Assembly (NCBI GenBank): GCA_907165135.1
Contig: CAJRAX010000013.1
Span: forward strand, 1 to 34,892
Length of the DNA: 34,892 nucleotides
Reading direction: 5' to 3'
DNA from: Oikopleura dioica
Taxonomy: Eukaryota; Chordata; Appendicularia; Copelata; Oikopleuridae
The notes beneath the pieces are model-generated. The model was not told the DNA's origin and did no database searches. It worked only from the letters and a program-made list of their open reading frames with translations. Positions within the stretch are counted from its first letter, which is position 1, and each line of letters opens with the position of its first letter. Shown one piece after another: positions 22,014 to 31,613 of this stretch. Position numbers and translations under genes: made by a program.

Positions 22014-23525
22014 CTAAACATCGTCTAAAAACGCGAAAAAATGCATCAAAAATTTTCGCGATTTTTATAAACTAAACATCGTCTAAAAACGCGAAAAAAT
22101 GCATCAAAAATTTTCGCGATTTTTATAAACTTAACATCGTCTAAAAACGCGAAAAAACGCATAAAAAAATTTCGCGATTTTTATGAACTTAACATCAACT
22201 CAAAACGCGAAATAACGCATCAAAAATTTTTGCGAATTTTATGAACTTAACATCGTCTAAAAACGCGAAAAAACGCATCAAAAATTTTCGCGAATTTCAT
22301 GAATTATACATCGTCTAAAAACGCGAGAAAACGCATCCAAAAATTTCTGCGATTTTTATGAACTAAACATCGTCTAAAAACGCGAAAAAACGCATCAAAA
22401 ATTTTTACGATTTTTATGAACAAAACATCGTCTAATAACGCGAAAAAACGCATCAAAAAATTTTCGCGATTTTTATGAACCAAACATCGTCGAAAAACGC
22501 GAAAAAACGCATCAAAAATTTTCGCGATTTTTTTGAACTAAACATTGTCTAAAAACGCGAAAAAACGCATCAAAAATTTTCGCTATTTTTATGAACTTAA
22601 CATCGTCTAAAAACGCAAAAAAACGCATCAAAAAATTTTCGCTATTTTTATGAACTTAACATCGTCTTAAAACGCGAAAAAACGAATCAAAAATTTTCGC
22701 GATTTTTATGAACTAAACATCGTCTTAAAACGCGAAAAAACGCATCAAAAATTTTCGCGATTTTTATAAACCAAACATCGTCTAAAAACGCGAAAAAACG
22801 CATCAAAAATTTTCGCGATTTTTATGAACTAAACATCGTCTAAAAACGCGAAAAACGCATCAAAAAATTTTCGCTATTTTTATGAACTAAACATCGTCTA
22901 AAAACGCGAAAAAACGCATTAAAAAATTTTCGCGATTTTTATGAACTAAACATCGTCTAAAAACGCGAAAAAATGCATCAAATAATTTTCGCGATTTTTA
23001 TGAACTTTACATCGTCTAAAAACGCGAAAAAACGCATCAAAAAATTTCGCGATTTTTATGAACTTAACATCAACTAAAAACGCGAAAAAACGCATCAAAA
23101 AATTTTTGCGAATTATATGAACTTAACATCGTCTAAAAACGCGAAAAAACGCATCAAAAATTTTCGCGATTTTGATAAACTTAACATCGTCTAAAAGCGC
23201 GAAAAAACCCATAAAAATTTTCGCGAATTTTATGAACTAAACATCGTCTAAAAACGCGAAAAATGCATCCAAAAATTTCCGCGATTTTTAAGAACTAAAC
23301 ATCGTCTAAAAACGCGAAAAAACGCATCAAAAATTTTCACGATTTTTATGAACTTGACATCGTCTAAAAACGCGAAAAAACGCATCAAAAAATTACGCGA
23401 TTTTATGAACTAATCATCGTCTTAAAACGCGAAAAAACGCATTAAAAAATTTTCACGATTTTTATGATTTTAACATCGTCTAAAAACGCGAAAAAACTCA
23501 TCAAAAAATTTTCGCGATTTTTATG

Positions 23526-23826
23526 TGCAAAGACGCTGAGAGACTCCTGGATTGCTGCGTAGTTGCTGTAGAATAGATGAACTCGGGGCCAGTAGTAAAG
23601 CAGGATAAAGTGTGTTTATTTCTCGATATTGTGTTTTTAAGACTGTGTGTGAAGTGAACAGAAAGAGGTTGAGCTGCTTGCTTATCAGTGTAGGCGCGCG
23701 GCTCCGAGACGGTAGAATGCTTTCTGGAAGTGCTGACATGCAACAACCAGAAGCAATCCACGAAATAAAGACTCTCACAACCATCCTCCCTTCAAGTTTT
23801 TGATGTTAAAGATTATCCAACCCCAA
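23526..23826 (-). repeat. 3' LTR of gag-only element
   Basis: In minus-strand sense it starts with TTGGGGTTGGATAATC and ends with GTCTTTGCA. A polyadenylation signal AATAAA (plus-strand TTTATT at 23615-23620) lies in the second half. It differs from the other LTR by one extra G near 23798 and one fewer T near 23633. Confidence 0.92.
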
Positions 23827-24211
23827 GTTGTGTCCAGATTGATAAATGCCTAACCCATCCCAAGCAAAGCAAAGTCGTAGCATATCTTCCAAAGCCAATT
23901 TGATAATGATCCATCCAATCACGTCCAGATCGCAGAAATAAGTCCAAAAATAGAAAGCAGCCAGATAAATTCCACAAAACCCCAACCATTAATTTTTACC
24001 CCTTAGGTTATTTGTCTCGATTTCCGTCTCCCATTTTCCATATATTTGAAGTACATGATTTTGATTTCCTGACTATCCCCACCCCTATTCCAGAAGAAAA
24101 TAGAAGCCCCCATCAACTTTTACTTTTTAAATTATAATTCAGGAATCCTTATTTTATTCTCATCTTCTTTAAATTCATTTTTCCCTTTCCCCTCATGAAA
24201 TTCATTTTTAT
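23827..24211 (-). other. 3' untranslated part of gag-only element
   Basis: This lies between the gag stop and the 3' LTR. It has no ORF of note. No clear polypurine tract abuts the LTR, although GGGG runs occur on the sense strand. Confidence 0.5.
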
Positions 24212-25785
24212 TTATGAATTGTCCCCATCTTCCCCAATATCAGAGCTATCCAGAATGTTTTGTGCAAGTTGCACAATCTCCAACGGTTTCTTTCCCTCAG
24301 ATCCCATTCGATAGATAATCTCATTCGAGATTGACTTTGGTAATTTTGATTCAAACTCAACGAGTGTCAAGCGCTCAATTGTATCTTCCCATAAATCCCC
24401 ATCCGGTAAATTTTTGCTCACTAGCATCACAAGATTACGAAGCTCTTCAAATTGCTCCCTGAGCTGTTTATCCCGTGTAATCTTGTATTTAGAAATTTCT
24501 TGTTTTATAAATGCCCGATTGTAATTCAAGATGTCGAGTAAACGTTTGAACACGTCTTCCTCAGACGGATACATAATTCCCTCGATTCCCTTGACAACCA
24601 ATGATTGATAGCGATTCCCGATTGCTGAAATGACGAGTGCGAGCCGATCTTGTCGCGATTGAATATCTTGCAGATCCAGCAAAAATTTAACGTTCTTAAA
24701 CCAAGCGTAAACATCGGTGAATTCCCTGAGCCCCCTTTTTCAAATAATATTGGCAACTTAATTTTATGCATTCTCGGTCTCCCAAGCGAGCCTTGATTGT
24801 CATTGAAATGGACAAAATGGTCATTTACCCGTGGTTGCTGCCCTCCAAGGTCCTCGTTTGAAATTTCTGCCTGATTTCTCATAGAGTTAAGCCCGATCCC
24901 CATGTTCAGATTTAGGGTATTCGCCTCCCCATCAACTCGTCCCGAATTTCCGATTCTTGTGAAAGCATTTCGATACCCAGATAGCCTTTCATCCATTTTT
25001 TCATTCGCAAACTTCAAAAGCTCCCTCTCCAACCTGTCTGCTTCGGCAAATTTTCTTTCAAGTCCCATTATAAGTCCCCGATTAACCTGGTTGTCAGTGA
25101 TGCTTGCCTTTAGTTGACTAAGCATAGTTTTGCTTGACTCGCTCAAATATAATTGTTCTTGTCCATCTTGGACAATTTCACCCTCGACTCCCGTTTCAGT
25201 ATCATTTTCTCCCGACTTAAGCCCATCACCTTCAGCCTCCGCTTCCCCCTCTTTATTTTTGCCCATTTTATCCCCGACTCTCTGGTTCTTTTCCATGAAA
25301 ATCCCCACCTTGCTTCTTTCCTCAAGATTTTTCATCCTTTCCAAAAATTTTTTCCCCTCAAAGATGTACTTTTCATACCCCTTCCCATTCGAAGCGTAAA
25401 ATTCTGCGAGGATTATCTGTGATTCCTCATTTGAAGTCCCATATTTCCCGTTTTTTATTCCTTCCGCATCATAACGAAAAAGTTCCGATCCTTCCTTTTG
25501 TGCAAACTTTACCTTAGCGTCATTCAAATCATAAATGGTAATATGTCCCCTTTCCTCCTCAAATTTAGTCAAACTATTGATTGGAATAAGTAGTGCCCTT
25601 CTGTACTGATCCTCGATGAGTGTTATTTTGAAAATTTCTCCCAACCCCAATTCCTTTAGATTTTTAATTAACTCCTCCTTTTTCATCTGATAATACCCCG
25701 TAACCCTATGCATTTTCCCTAACCATTTCAAATAATCAATTGTTGCCGTCTCCATCCGAATGCATCTCTTGACAATTACCGCCAT
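24212..25785 (-). pseudogene. gag: Gag-like polyprotein, frameshifted
   Basis: An ATG at 25785 opens a 419-residue frame (to 24526), and a second frame continues to 24212. The join needs a -1 shift near 24731-24740, where the sense strand reads AAAAAGGGGG, so a one-base homopolymer error or mutation is the simplest cause. The N-terminal part has a short helix-rich segment (MKKEELIKNLKELGLG, SAP-like), a long charged Glu/Gly/Asp region around residues 175-215, and a coiled-coil-like helix (KFAEADRLERELLKFANEKM). The second frame (24682-24212) looks like a retrotransposon capsid: LLDLQDIQSRQDRLALVISA, then RLLDILNYNRAFIKQEIS and ELRNLVMLVSKNL. There is no zinc knuckle. The order and the capsid-like helices suggest Ty3/gypsy-type Gag, but this was not confirmed by search. 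Confidence 0.6.
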
Positions 25786-26539
25786 CTTAATAGAAATAAA
25801 AATATCATTCTTACTATCCCCATTTTTAATTCAACCCTCAACCCTTACTACTGACCCTGATCATCCCTCCTGAATTTTTAAAAATCCTTCTTCCTGATTG
25901 TTTTTAAAATATTCTTCCGAAATAATATTTATTGTTAAACTCGTATTAAAATGAAACTAAATCAAAACCGCCGGTAGATAATTGCGCAAGTTTACGTTTG
26001 GTCTTGATCTATTCATCGCATCCTTATTTTGGTCTTTCATTTGTGCTTTTATATCTTTCCCGAAAATTTATAAAAATATCTATTTAAAAGGTTTAAGTTT
26101 ATCCTAGAAAAATATTTATGTTGTATCACCCTTCCATAATTTCTTAATTTTCGTTCTTGCGTCCCCCTTATTAACGTGCGCGTTTTCAACGACTTGAGAA
26201 TGATAAAAATATTTATTTATAAATCCCTTAATAATTATAAATTTTCCAACCCTTAATTTGATGTGAATTAATTAGCTTTCAATAGAATCTTTCAAAAATA
26301 ATCCCTTTTACCCCGCATGTTCAAATTTCTTTCCCTATCTTTAAACGCGTAATTTCTAGCGGCATTAAAAAAATTCATGATTTTAGTCCCCTTTTATATC
26401 CCTTTATTTAATTTTTCTTTACTCATATTTCGTGCGCTTTTAGGCGGCCTTTGAAAAATAGATAATTTTGATGAAAAGTTTTTCCCCCAATTTTATTAAA
26501 ATTTCCCGAATTTGCCATTTTAACCCCATTTAATAAAAT

Positions 26540-26542
<3 letters not shown>

Positions 26543-26572
<30 letters not shown>

Positions 26573-26599
26573 GTTATTATAATTATTATTATTATTATT
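26543..26599. repeat. (ATT)n microsatellite
   Basis: About 19 near-perfect ATT trinucleotides with two interruptions (TTGTTATTATAATT) lie within the leader of the gag-only element. Confidence 0.95.
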
Positions 26600-27221
26600 T
26601 CAACCCTTTAACTTTTGTTTCCATTTTAAAATTCCGCGTCAGATTCATATTCATATCCCGCCTACGCATCCCCGTTTAGTCAATTGTCTGTTCCCCTTAT
26701 CAATTTTGTTGCATGGGAAAACTCATATTCCTCATGACGTCTTTATCTTCCCACCCAAGAATGTTCCTACTTATGCAAATTTACCCCATAATCACGAAAA
26801 TTTTGTAATTTTATTTCTATCCCCCGGTGCCAAGTTTTGGGCTTGAATACGAAATATCGTAAAACAAATAATAAAAATTTCTTTTCTATAAAATTTTTCC
26901 CCGGTCTTCCTTTTTTATCTTATTTAATTTTTTATCTTAATAATTATTTTCTTATAAATTTACCCCTTACTTCCTAAATTGATTCTCTTTTGAAATTTTA
27001 CCCCATAAATTTTATAAACCCTTAATAATAAAAACACAAATGAAAAAACTCAAAATAACGCATTTTTTCTCCCTAAAAAATGATTGATAATGGCCATTAA
27101 ATTCATCCTCATCCTTTTTTATTATTTATAAAATCATCCTCGCGATTTTTTTAAAAATAATATCTATCCTTACTATCCTAACTATAAAATTTAATTTCTA
27201 AATTCCGAAAGCATGGATTCT

Positions 27222-27239
27222 AAAACTTACTTGTCACCA
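27222..27239 (-). other. Candidate tRNA primer-binding site
   Basis: Two bases inside the 5' LTR the minus strand reads TGGTGACAAGTAAGTTTT. TGG complements the CCA end of a tRNA, as expected for minus-strand priming. Which tRNA would pair was not determined. Confidence 0.5.
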
Positions 27240-27241
27240 GT

Positions 27242-27542
27242 TGCAAAGACGCTGAGAGACTCCTGGATTGCTGCGTAGTTGCTGTAGAATAGATGAACTC
27301 GGGGCCAGTAGTAAAGCAGGATAAAGTGTGTTTATTTCTCGATATTGTGTTTTTTAAGACTGTGTGTGAAGTGAACAGAAAGAGGTTGAGCTGCTTGCTT
27401 ATCAGTGTAGGCGCGCGGCTCCGAGACGGTAGAATGCTTTCTGGAAGTGCTGACATGCAACAACCAGAAGCAATCCACGAAATAAAGACTCTCACAACCA
27501 TCCTCCCTTCAATTTTTGATGTTAAAGATTATCCAACCCCAA
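27242..27542 (-). repeat. 5' LTR of gag-only element
   Basis: This matches the 23526-23826 copy except for two single-base indels. The polyadenylation signal is at 27331-27336 (plus-strand TTTATT). Outside it, the satellite resumes with AAAACGCATCG. Confidence 0.92.
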
Positions 27543-30167
27543 CAAAACGCATCGAAAAAATTTCGCGATTTTTATGAACTTAACATCAACTAAAAACGCG
27601 AAAAAACGCATCAAAAAATTTTTGCGAATTTTATGAACTTAACATCGTCTAAAAACGCGAAAAAACGCATCAAAAAATTTTCGCGAATTTCATGAATTTT
27701 ACATCGTCTAAAAACGCGAAAAAACGCATCCAAAAATTTCCGCGATTTTTATGAACTAAACATCGTCTAAAAACGCGAAAAAACGCATCAAAAAATTTTC
27801 ACGATTTTTATGAACTTAACATCGTCTAAAAACGCGAAAAAACGCATCAAAAAATTTTCGCGATTTTTATGAACTAAACATCGTCTTAAAACGCGAAAAA
27901 ACGCATTAAAAATTTTCACGATTTTTATGAACTTAACATCGTCTAAAAACGCGAAAAAACTCATCAAAGAATTTTCGCGATTTTTATGAAATAAACATCG
28001 TCTAAAAACGCGAAAAAACGCATCAAAAATTTTACGCGATTTTTATGAACTAAACATCGTCTAAAAACGCGAAAAAATGCATCAAAAAATTTTCGCGATT
28101 TTTATGAACTAAACATCGTCTAAAAACGCGAAAAAACGCATCAAAAATTTTCGCGATTTTTATGAACTTAACATCGTCTAAAAACGCGAAAAAACGCATC
28201 AAAAAATTTTCGCGAATTTTATGAACTTATACATCGTCTAAAAACGCGAAAAAACGCATCCAAAAATTTCCGCGATTTTTATGAACTAAACATCGTCTAA
28301 AAACGCGAAAAAACGCATCAAAAATTTTTACGATTTTTATGAACAAAACATCGTCTAAAAACGCGAAAAAACGCATCAAAAATTTTCGCGATTTTTATGA
28401 ACCAAACATCGTTGAAAAACGCGAAAAAACGCATCAAAAATTTTCGCGATTTTTATGAACTAAACATCGTCTAAAAACGCGAAAAAACGCATCAAAAAAT
28501 TTTCGCTATTTTTATAAACTTAACATCGTCTAAAAACGCGAAAAAACGCATCAAAAAATTTTCGCGATTTTTATGAACTTAACATCGTCTAAAAACGCGA
28601 AAAAACGCATCAAAAAATTTTCGCGATTTTTATGAACTAAACATCGTCTAAAAACGCGAAAAAACGCATCGAAAAATTTTCGCGATTTTTATGAACTAAA
28701 CATCGTCTTAAAACGCGAAAAAACGCATCAAAAAATTTTCGCGATTTTTATAAACATAACATCGTCTAAAAACGCGAAAAAACGCATCAAAAATTTTCGC
28801 GATTTTTATGAACTTAAACATCGTCTAAAAACGCGAAAAACGCATCAAAAATTTTCGCGATTTTTATGAACTAAACATCGTCTAAAAACGCGAAAAAACG
28901 CATTAAAAAATTTTCGCGATTTTTATGAACTTAACATCGTCTAAAAACGCGAAAAAACGCATCAAAAAATTACGCGATTTTATGAACTAATCATCGTCTT
29001 AAAACGCGAAAAAACGCATTAAAAAATTTTCACGATTTTTATGAACTTAACATCGTCTAAAAACGCGAAAAAACGCATCAAAAAATTTTCGCGATTTTTA
29101 TGATTTTAACATCGTCTAAAAACGCGAAAAACGCATCAAAAAATTTTCGCGATTTTTATGAACTAAACATCGTCTAAAAACGCGAAAAAACGCATCAAAA
29201 AATTTTCGCGATTTTTAAGAACTAAACATCGTCTAAAAACGCGAAAAAACGCATCAAAAAATTTTCACGATTTTTATGAACTTGACATCGTCTAAAAACG
29301 CGAAAAAACGCATCAAAAAATTACGCGATTTTATGAACTAAACATCGTCTTAAAACGCGAAAAAACGCATTAAAAAATTTTCGCGATTTTTATGATTTTA
29401 ACATCGTCTAAAAACGCGAAAAAACTCATCAAAAAATTTTCGCGATTTTTATGAACTTAACATCGTCTAAAAACGCGAAAAAACGCATCAAAAATTTTCG
29501 CGATTTTTATGAACTTAACATCGTCTAAAAACGCGAAAAAACGCATCAAAAAATTTTCGCGATTTTTATGAACTAAACATCGTCTAAAAACGCGAAAAAA
29601 CGCATTTAAAAATTTTCGCGATTTTTATGAACTAAACATCGTCTAAAAACGCGAAAAAATGCATCAAAAAATTTTCGCGATTTTTATAAACTTAACATCG
29701 TCTAAAAACGCGTAAAAACGCATCGAAAAAATTTCGCGATTTTTATGAACTTAACATCAACTAAAAACGCGAAAAAACGCATCAAAAAATTTTTGCGAAT
29801 TTTATGAACTTAACATCGTCTAAAAACGCGAAAAAACGCATCAAAAAATTTTCGCGAATTTCATGAATTTTACATCGTCTAAAAACGCGAAAAAACGCAT
29901 CCAAAAATTTCCGCGATTTTTATGAACTAAACATCGTCTAAAAACGCGAAAAAACGCATCAAAAAATTTTCACGATTTTTATGAACTTAACATCGTCTAA
30001 AAACGCGAAAAAACGCATCAAAAAATTTTCGCGATTTTTATGAACTAATCATCGTCTTAAAACGCGAAAAAACGCATTAAAAAATTTTCACGATTTTTAT
30101 GATTTTAACATCGTCTAAAAACGCGAAAAAACTCATCAAAGAATTTTCGCGATTTTTATGAAATAAA
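27543..30167 (+). repeat. ~58-bp satellite array, right block (about 45 copies)
   Basis: The monomer family and orientation are the same as in the main block, with the same variant types (CATCAACTAAAA, GAATTTCATGAATTTTACATC, TATGATTTTAACATC). The block ends at TTATGAAATAAA directly before the gypsy LTR. Confidence 0.98.
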
Positions 30168-30580
30168 TGATACGGAAGCGGCTGTCCTGCAAGAATTTTG
30201 CTCGATCTCTAACTCTAGAATGCCAAGCCAAAACAACGAGAATCAAATTTAAAATTTGCGTGGTTTTATTTGTGATTTGAATGACGGAAAAAGGCGCGAC
30301 GCGGGGTTAAATAGCAGCGAGATTCAATCAGTGTTTTTGAACAAGCGGTTGTTTTTGAAAAACAATTTTTCTTTCGAAAACAAGGAAGAGAGCCCGTGGC
30401 TTCTTTTAGCGGTTTTTCTTGCGGGAAATCCTTTCGGATCGATTTCTTTTCGGAAGAGGAGCTGGTCGAACTTGCCAAGCAAGTTATTTTCAAAGGTTTC
30501 GGGAGCCGGCGCCGCGCGTGACGAGATAAAACGCAAATTAATTATTTTTTCATAATAAAAGCAGAAAATAATAACAGCCA
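30168..30580 (-). mobile_element. 3' LTR of the minus-strand Ty3/gypsy element
   Basis: Plus-strand sequence starts TGATACGGAAGCGG at the satellite edge, so the minus-strand LTR ends ...CCGTATCA. Read on the minus strand it has a TATA-like CTATTTAA (30314-30307), then AATAAA (30270-30265) before the end, which is correct LTR order. The start is taken at TGGCTGTTATT (30580), preceded by GAGAAGTTTAAG, a weak polypurine tract. The other LTR lies outside the window, so the 5' limit is not verified. An imperfect inverted repeat (TAACAGCCACTT / AAGTGACTGTTA) spans 30571-30620 across this edge. Confidence 0.6.
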
Positions 30581-31188
30581 CTTAAACTTCTCACTATGTG
30601 ACCGTAGAAGTGACTGTTAATTATGATTGAAATAAATAAAGGATGAGAAAAGTAAAAGAATATATACAAAATTTTAACAAATAAATTGAATAAAATTTGG
30701 TCAGGATTTTATAAAATAAATTTATCAAAATTGAAATCATAGAAGAAGCAAATTCCAAGGAACATACCCGGGGAAGTTACTGTCGCGGTTCGCACCGTAT
30801 CTTCTCTTACGGATGAGCTAGTTTGCGACAAGCGGACGCACTGACAGAGAGTTTGTCCGACCCCACGGCACCGAGATGATACGACGGTTTATCTGCTCGT
30901 TGGAGTTGTTGTTGTTGAAGAAGGTGTTGACGGCTGTTCTGTTGTAGACTTTGAATCGTATGTACTGTCAATAATCGAACTTTAAAATCGCAAAGCAATG
31001 ATAAGAAATATCAATAAATAGATTAAACATGCGGTTTTGCGAATTGCATATTTTTGATGAATTGACGTCAGATCGCATTATGATGAGAGCATATGAGCAT
31101 TCCAATGATAAAAGTAGAAATCGTAAAGAGATGACATGATGATAAGACAATTTTGGGTCAATCTGGCTCGTAAAAACTGACCATCTTT
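30581..31188. other. Post-pol region of gypsy element without recognisable gene
   Basis: This lies between the LTR and the small ORFs after pol. It is AT-rich at 30640-30760 and GC-richer at 30780-30960, where a minus-strand frame encodes a glutamine-rich stretch from CAA/CAG-like triplets. No envelope domain, membrane segment pair or RNA gene was seen. Confidence 0.5.
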
Positions 31189-31410
31189 TCATTTTGAGAA
31201 GAATATCGTGAAATGATTTTTGAAAAAATGTCTGATCAATTTGGTGATACCAAGCTGACAAGACAAATTTAAACCAACGTAGAACCGAATTGACGTAAAT
31301 ACTTGGCCGTGAAATAAATTTTTGTGTTGCTTGAGGCGTTGTTCCCTAAGGATATCACTGTGACCTTCCATGGGTCGCAAACGAGCATCTTTTTCGCCTT
31401 TCTTTTTCAT
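31189..31410 (-). CDS. Small basic ORF overlapping the pol extension (doubtful)
   Basis: The ATG at 31410 overlaps the TGA that ends the preceding frame (ATGA). The 73 residues begin with a lysine-rich run (MKKKGEKDARLR) and have a weakly hydrophobic C-terminal half. I do not recognise it. The ATGA overlap is suggestive of coupled translation, but the ORF is short and may be chance. Confidence 0.22.
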   Translation of the reverse strand: MKKKGEKDARLRPMEGHSDILREQRLKQHKNLFHGQVFTSIRFYVGLNLSCQLGITKLIRHFFKNHFTIFFSK

Positions 31411-31613
31411 ATTTCAGTTTCAAAGTCTGGAAGAAAAACAAGAACATTTTTTCGCATCGGATGATTTGGAAATTTTTTCAGCAATTCTGTTTCGATAGAT
31501 GCCTGTAAGATTGTCTTTGAACAGTTTTTAAATTTACAGGATAAATCATAAAAAGCGCAAACAGTCTTTAGCTCGGGGACAGTTAGTTCGTACAACGTTC
31601 GCTCTTTTGCACT
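31407..31613 (-). CDS. SAP-like module in frame with pol after a TAG stop
   Basis: Immediately after the pol TAG (31616-31614) the same frame is open for 68 more codons to the TGA at 31409-31407. It encodes a helix-turn-helix-like module (YELTVPELKTVCAFYDL, then SKTILQASIETELLKKF) that resembles the last ~50 residues of Pol (LNELTRDSLLFILF, then AKLQIKVKETIRREYPN). The two modules share L.ELT, a central charged turn and a ...LQ...L.(K/R)..PN...RKN pattern, and both look SAP-like (a helix-extended-helix DNA-binding fold). It may be reached by stop readthrough, or the TAG may be a mutation that shortens Pol. It has no good ATG start of its own. Confidence 0.45.
   Translation of the reverse strand, partial: SAKERTLYELTVPELKTVCAFYDLSCKFKNCSKTILQASIETELLKKFPNHPMRKNVLVFLPDFETEI

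Larger units (their letters stand above)
8664..23525 (+). repeat. ~58-bp satellite array, main block (about 256 copies)
   Basis: The block is 14.9 kb of head-to-tail 57-60-bp monomers in one orientation. Recurrent variant monomers act as markers: CATCAACTAAAA, TTTTTGCGAATT, GATTTTGATGAAC with AAAAGCGCG, ATCCAAAAATTTCCGCG with TTTTTAAGAAC, TATGATTTTAACATC, and AATTTCATGAATTTTACATC. These recur in the same order at spacings of about 992, 1744 and 3745 bp, which shows higher-order organisation. Each monomer contains the dyad CGCGAAAA / TTTTCGCG. No unique sequence lies between copies, so this is a satellite and not a CRISPR array. Short open frames in it are artefacts of the repeat. Confidence 0.98.
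25786..27241 (-). other. Long untranslated leader of gag-only element
   Basis: This 1.45-kb AT-rich stretch has no substantial ORF on the sense strand. The sense strand carries many GGGG runs (more than ten CCCC runs on the plus strand) in AT-rich surroundings. Leader-located packaging signals are known for LTR elements, but none can be recognised here. Confidence 0.5.
23526..27542 (-). mobile_element. Gag-only (non-autonomous) LTR retrotransposon inside the satellite
   Basis: Two direct repeats of 301 bp (23526-23826 and 27242-27542) flank a 3.4-kb internal region. In element sense (minus strand) the order is 5' LTR at 27542-27242, a primer-binding-site-like TGGTGACAAG two bases inside, a 1.45-kb leader, a broken gag (25785-24212), 380 bp of 3' sequence, and the 3' LTR at 23826-23526. 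There is no protease, reverse transcriptase or integrase, so the element would need enzymes supplied in trans. The LTRs differ by only two single-base indels, which implies a recent insertion. The flanks are satellite on both sides but no target duplication is visible. Confidence 0.88.

Noticed and set aside
7338-23525. A CRISPR-like look: hundreds of short regular repeats
   Set aside because: There are no unique spacers and no cas genes; monomers abut head to tail and the setting is eukaryotic, so it is satellite DNA.
23501-23803. Open frames on both strands in the LTR, likewise at 27220-27577
   Set aside because: They lie in the 301-bp LTR and partly read into flanking DNA; LTRs are non-coding here.
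24902-25422. Plus-strand frames of 71-89 residues
   Set aside because: They are antisense to the gag-like gene and show only low-complexity Ser/Phe/Pro sequence.
30256-30581. Three overlapping frames of 75-99 residues
   Set aside because: They lie in the gypsy LTR, on both strands, with no domain.
30807-30998. Glutamine-rich 63-residue minus-strand frame
   Set aside because: The glutamine run comes from a short CAA-type repeat; nothing else supports a gene.
30581-31400. Envelope gene in the gypsy element
   Set aside because: The interval after pol has no membrane-anchored ORF of sufficient length; only small doubtful frames occur.
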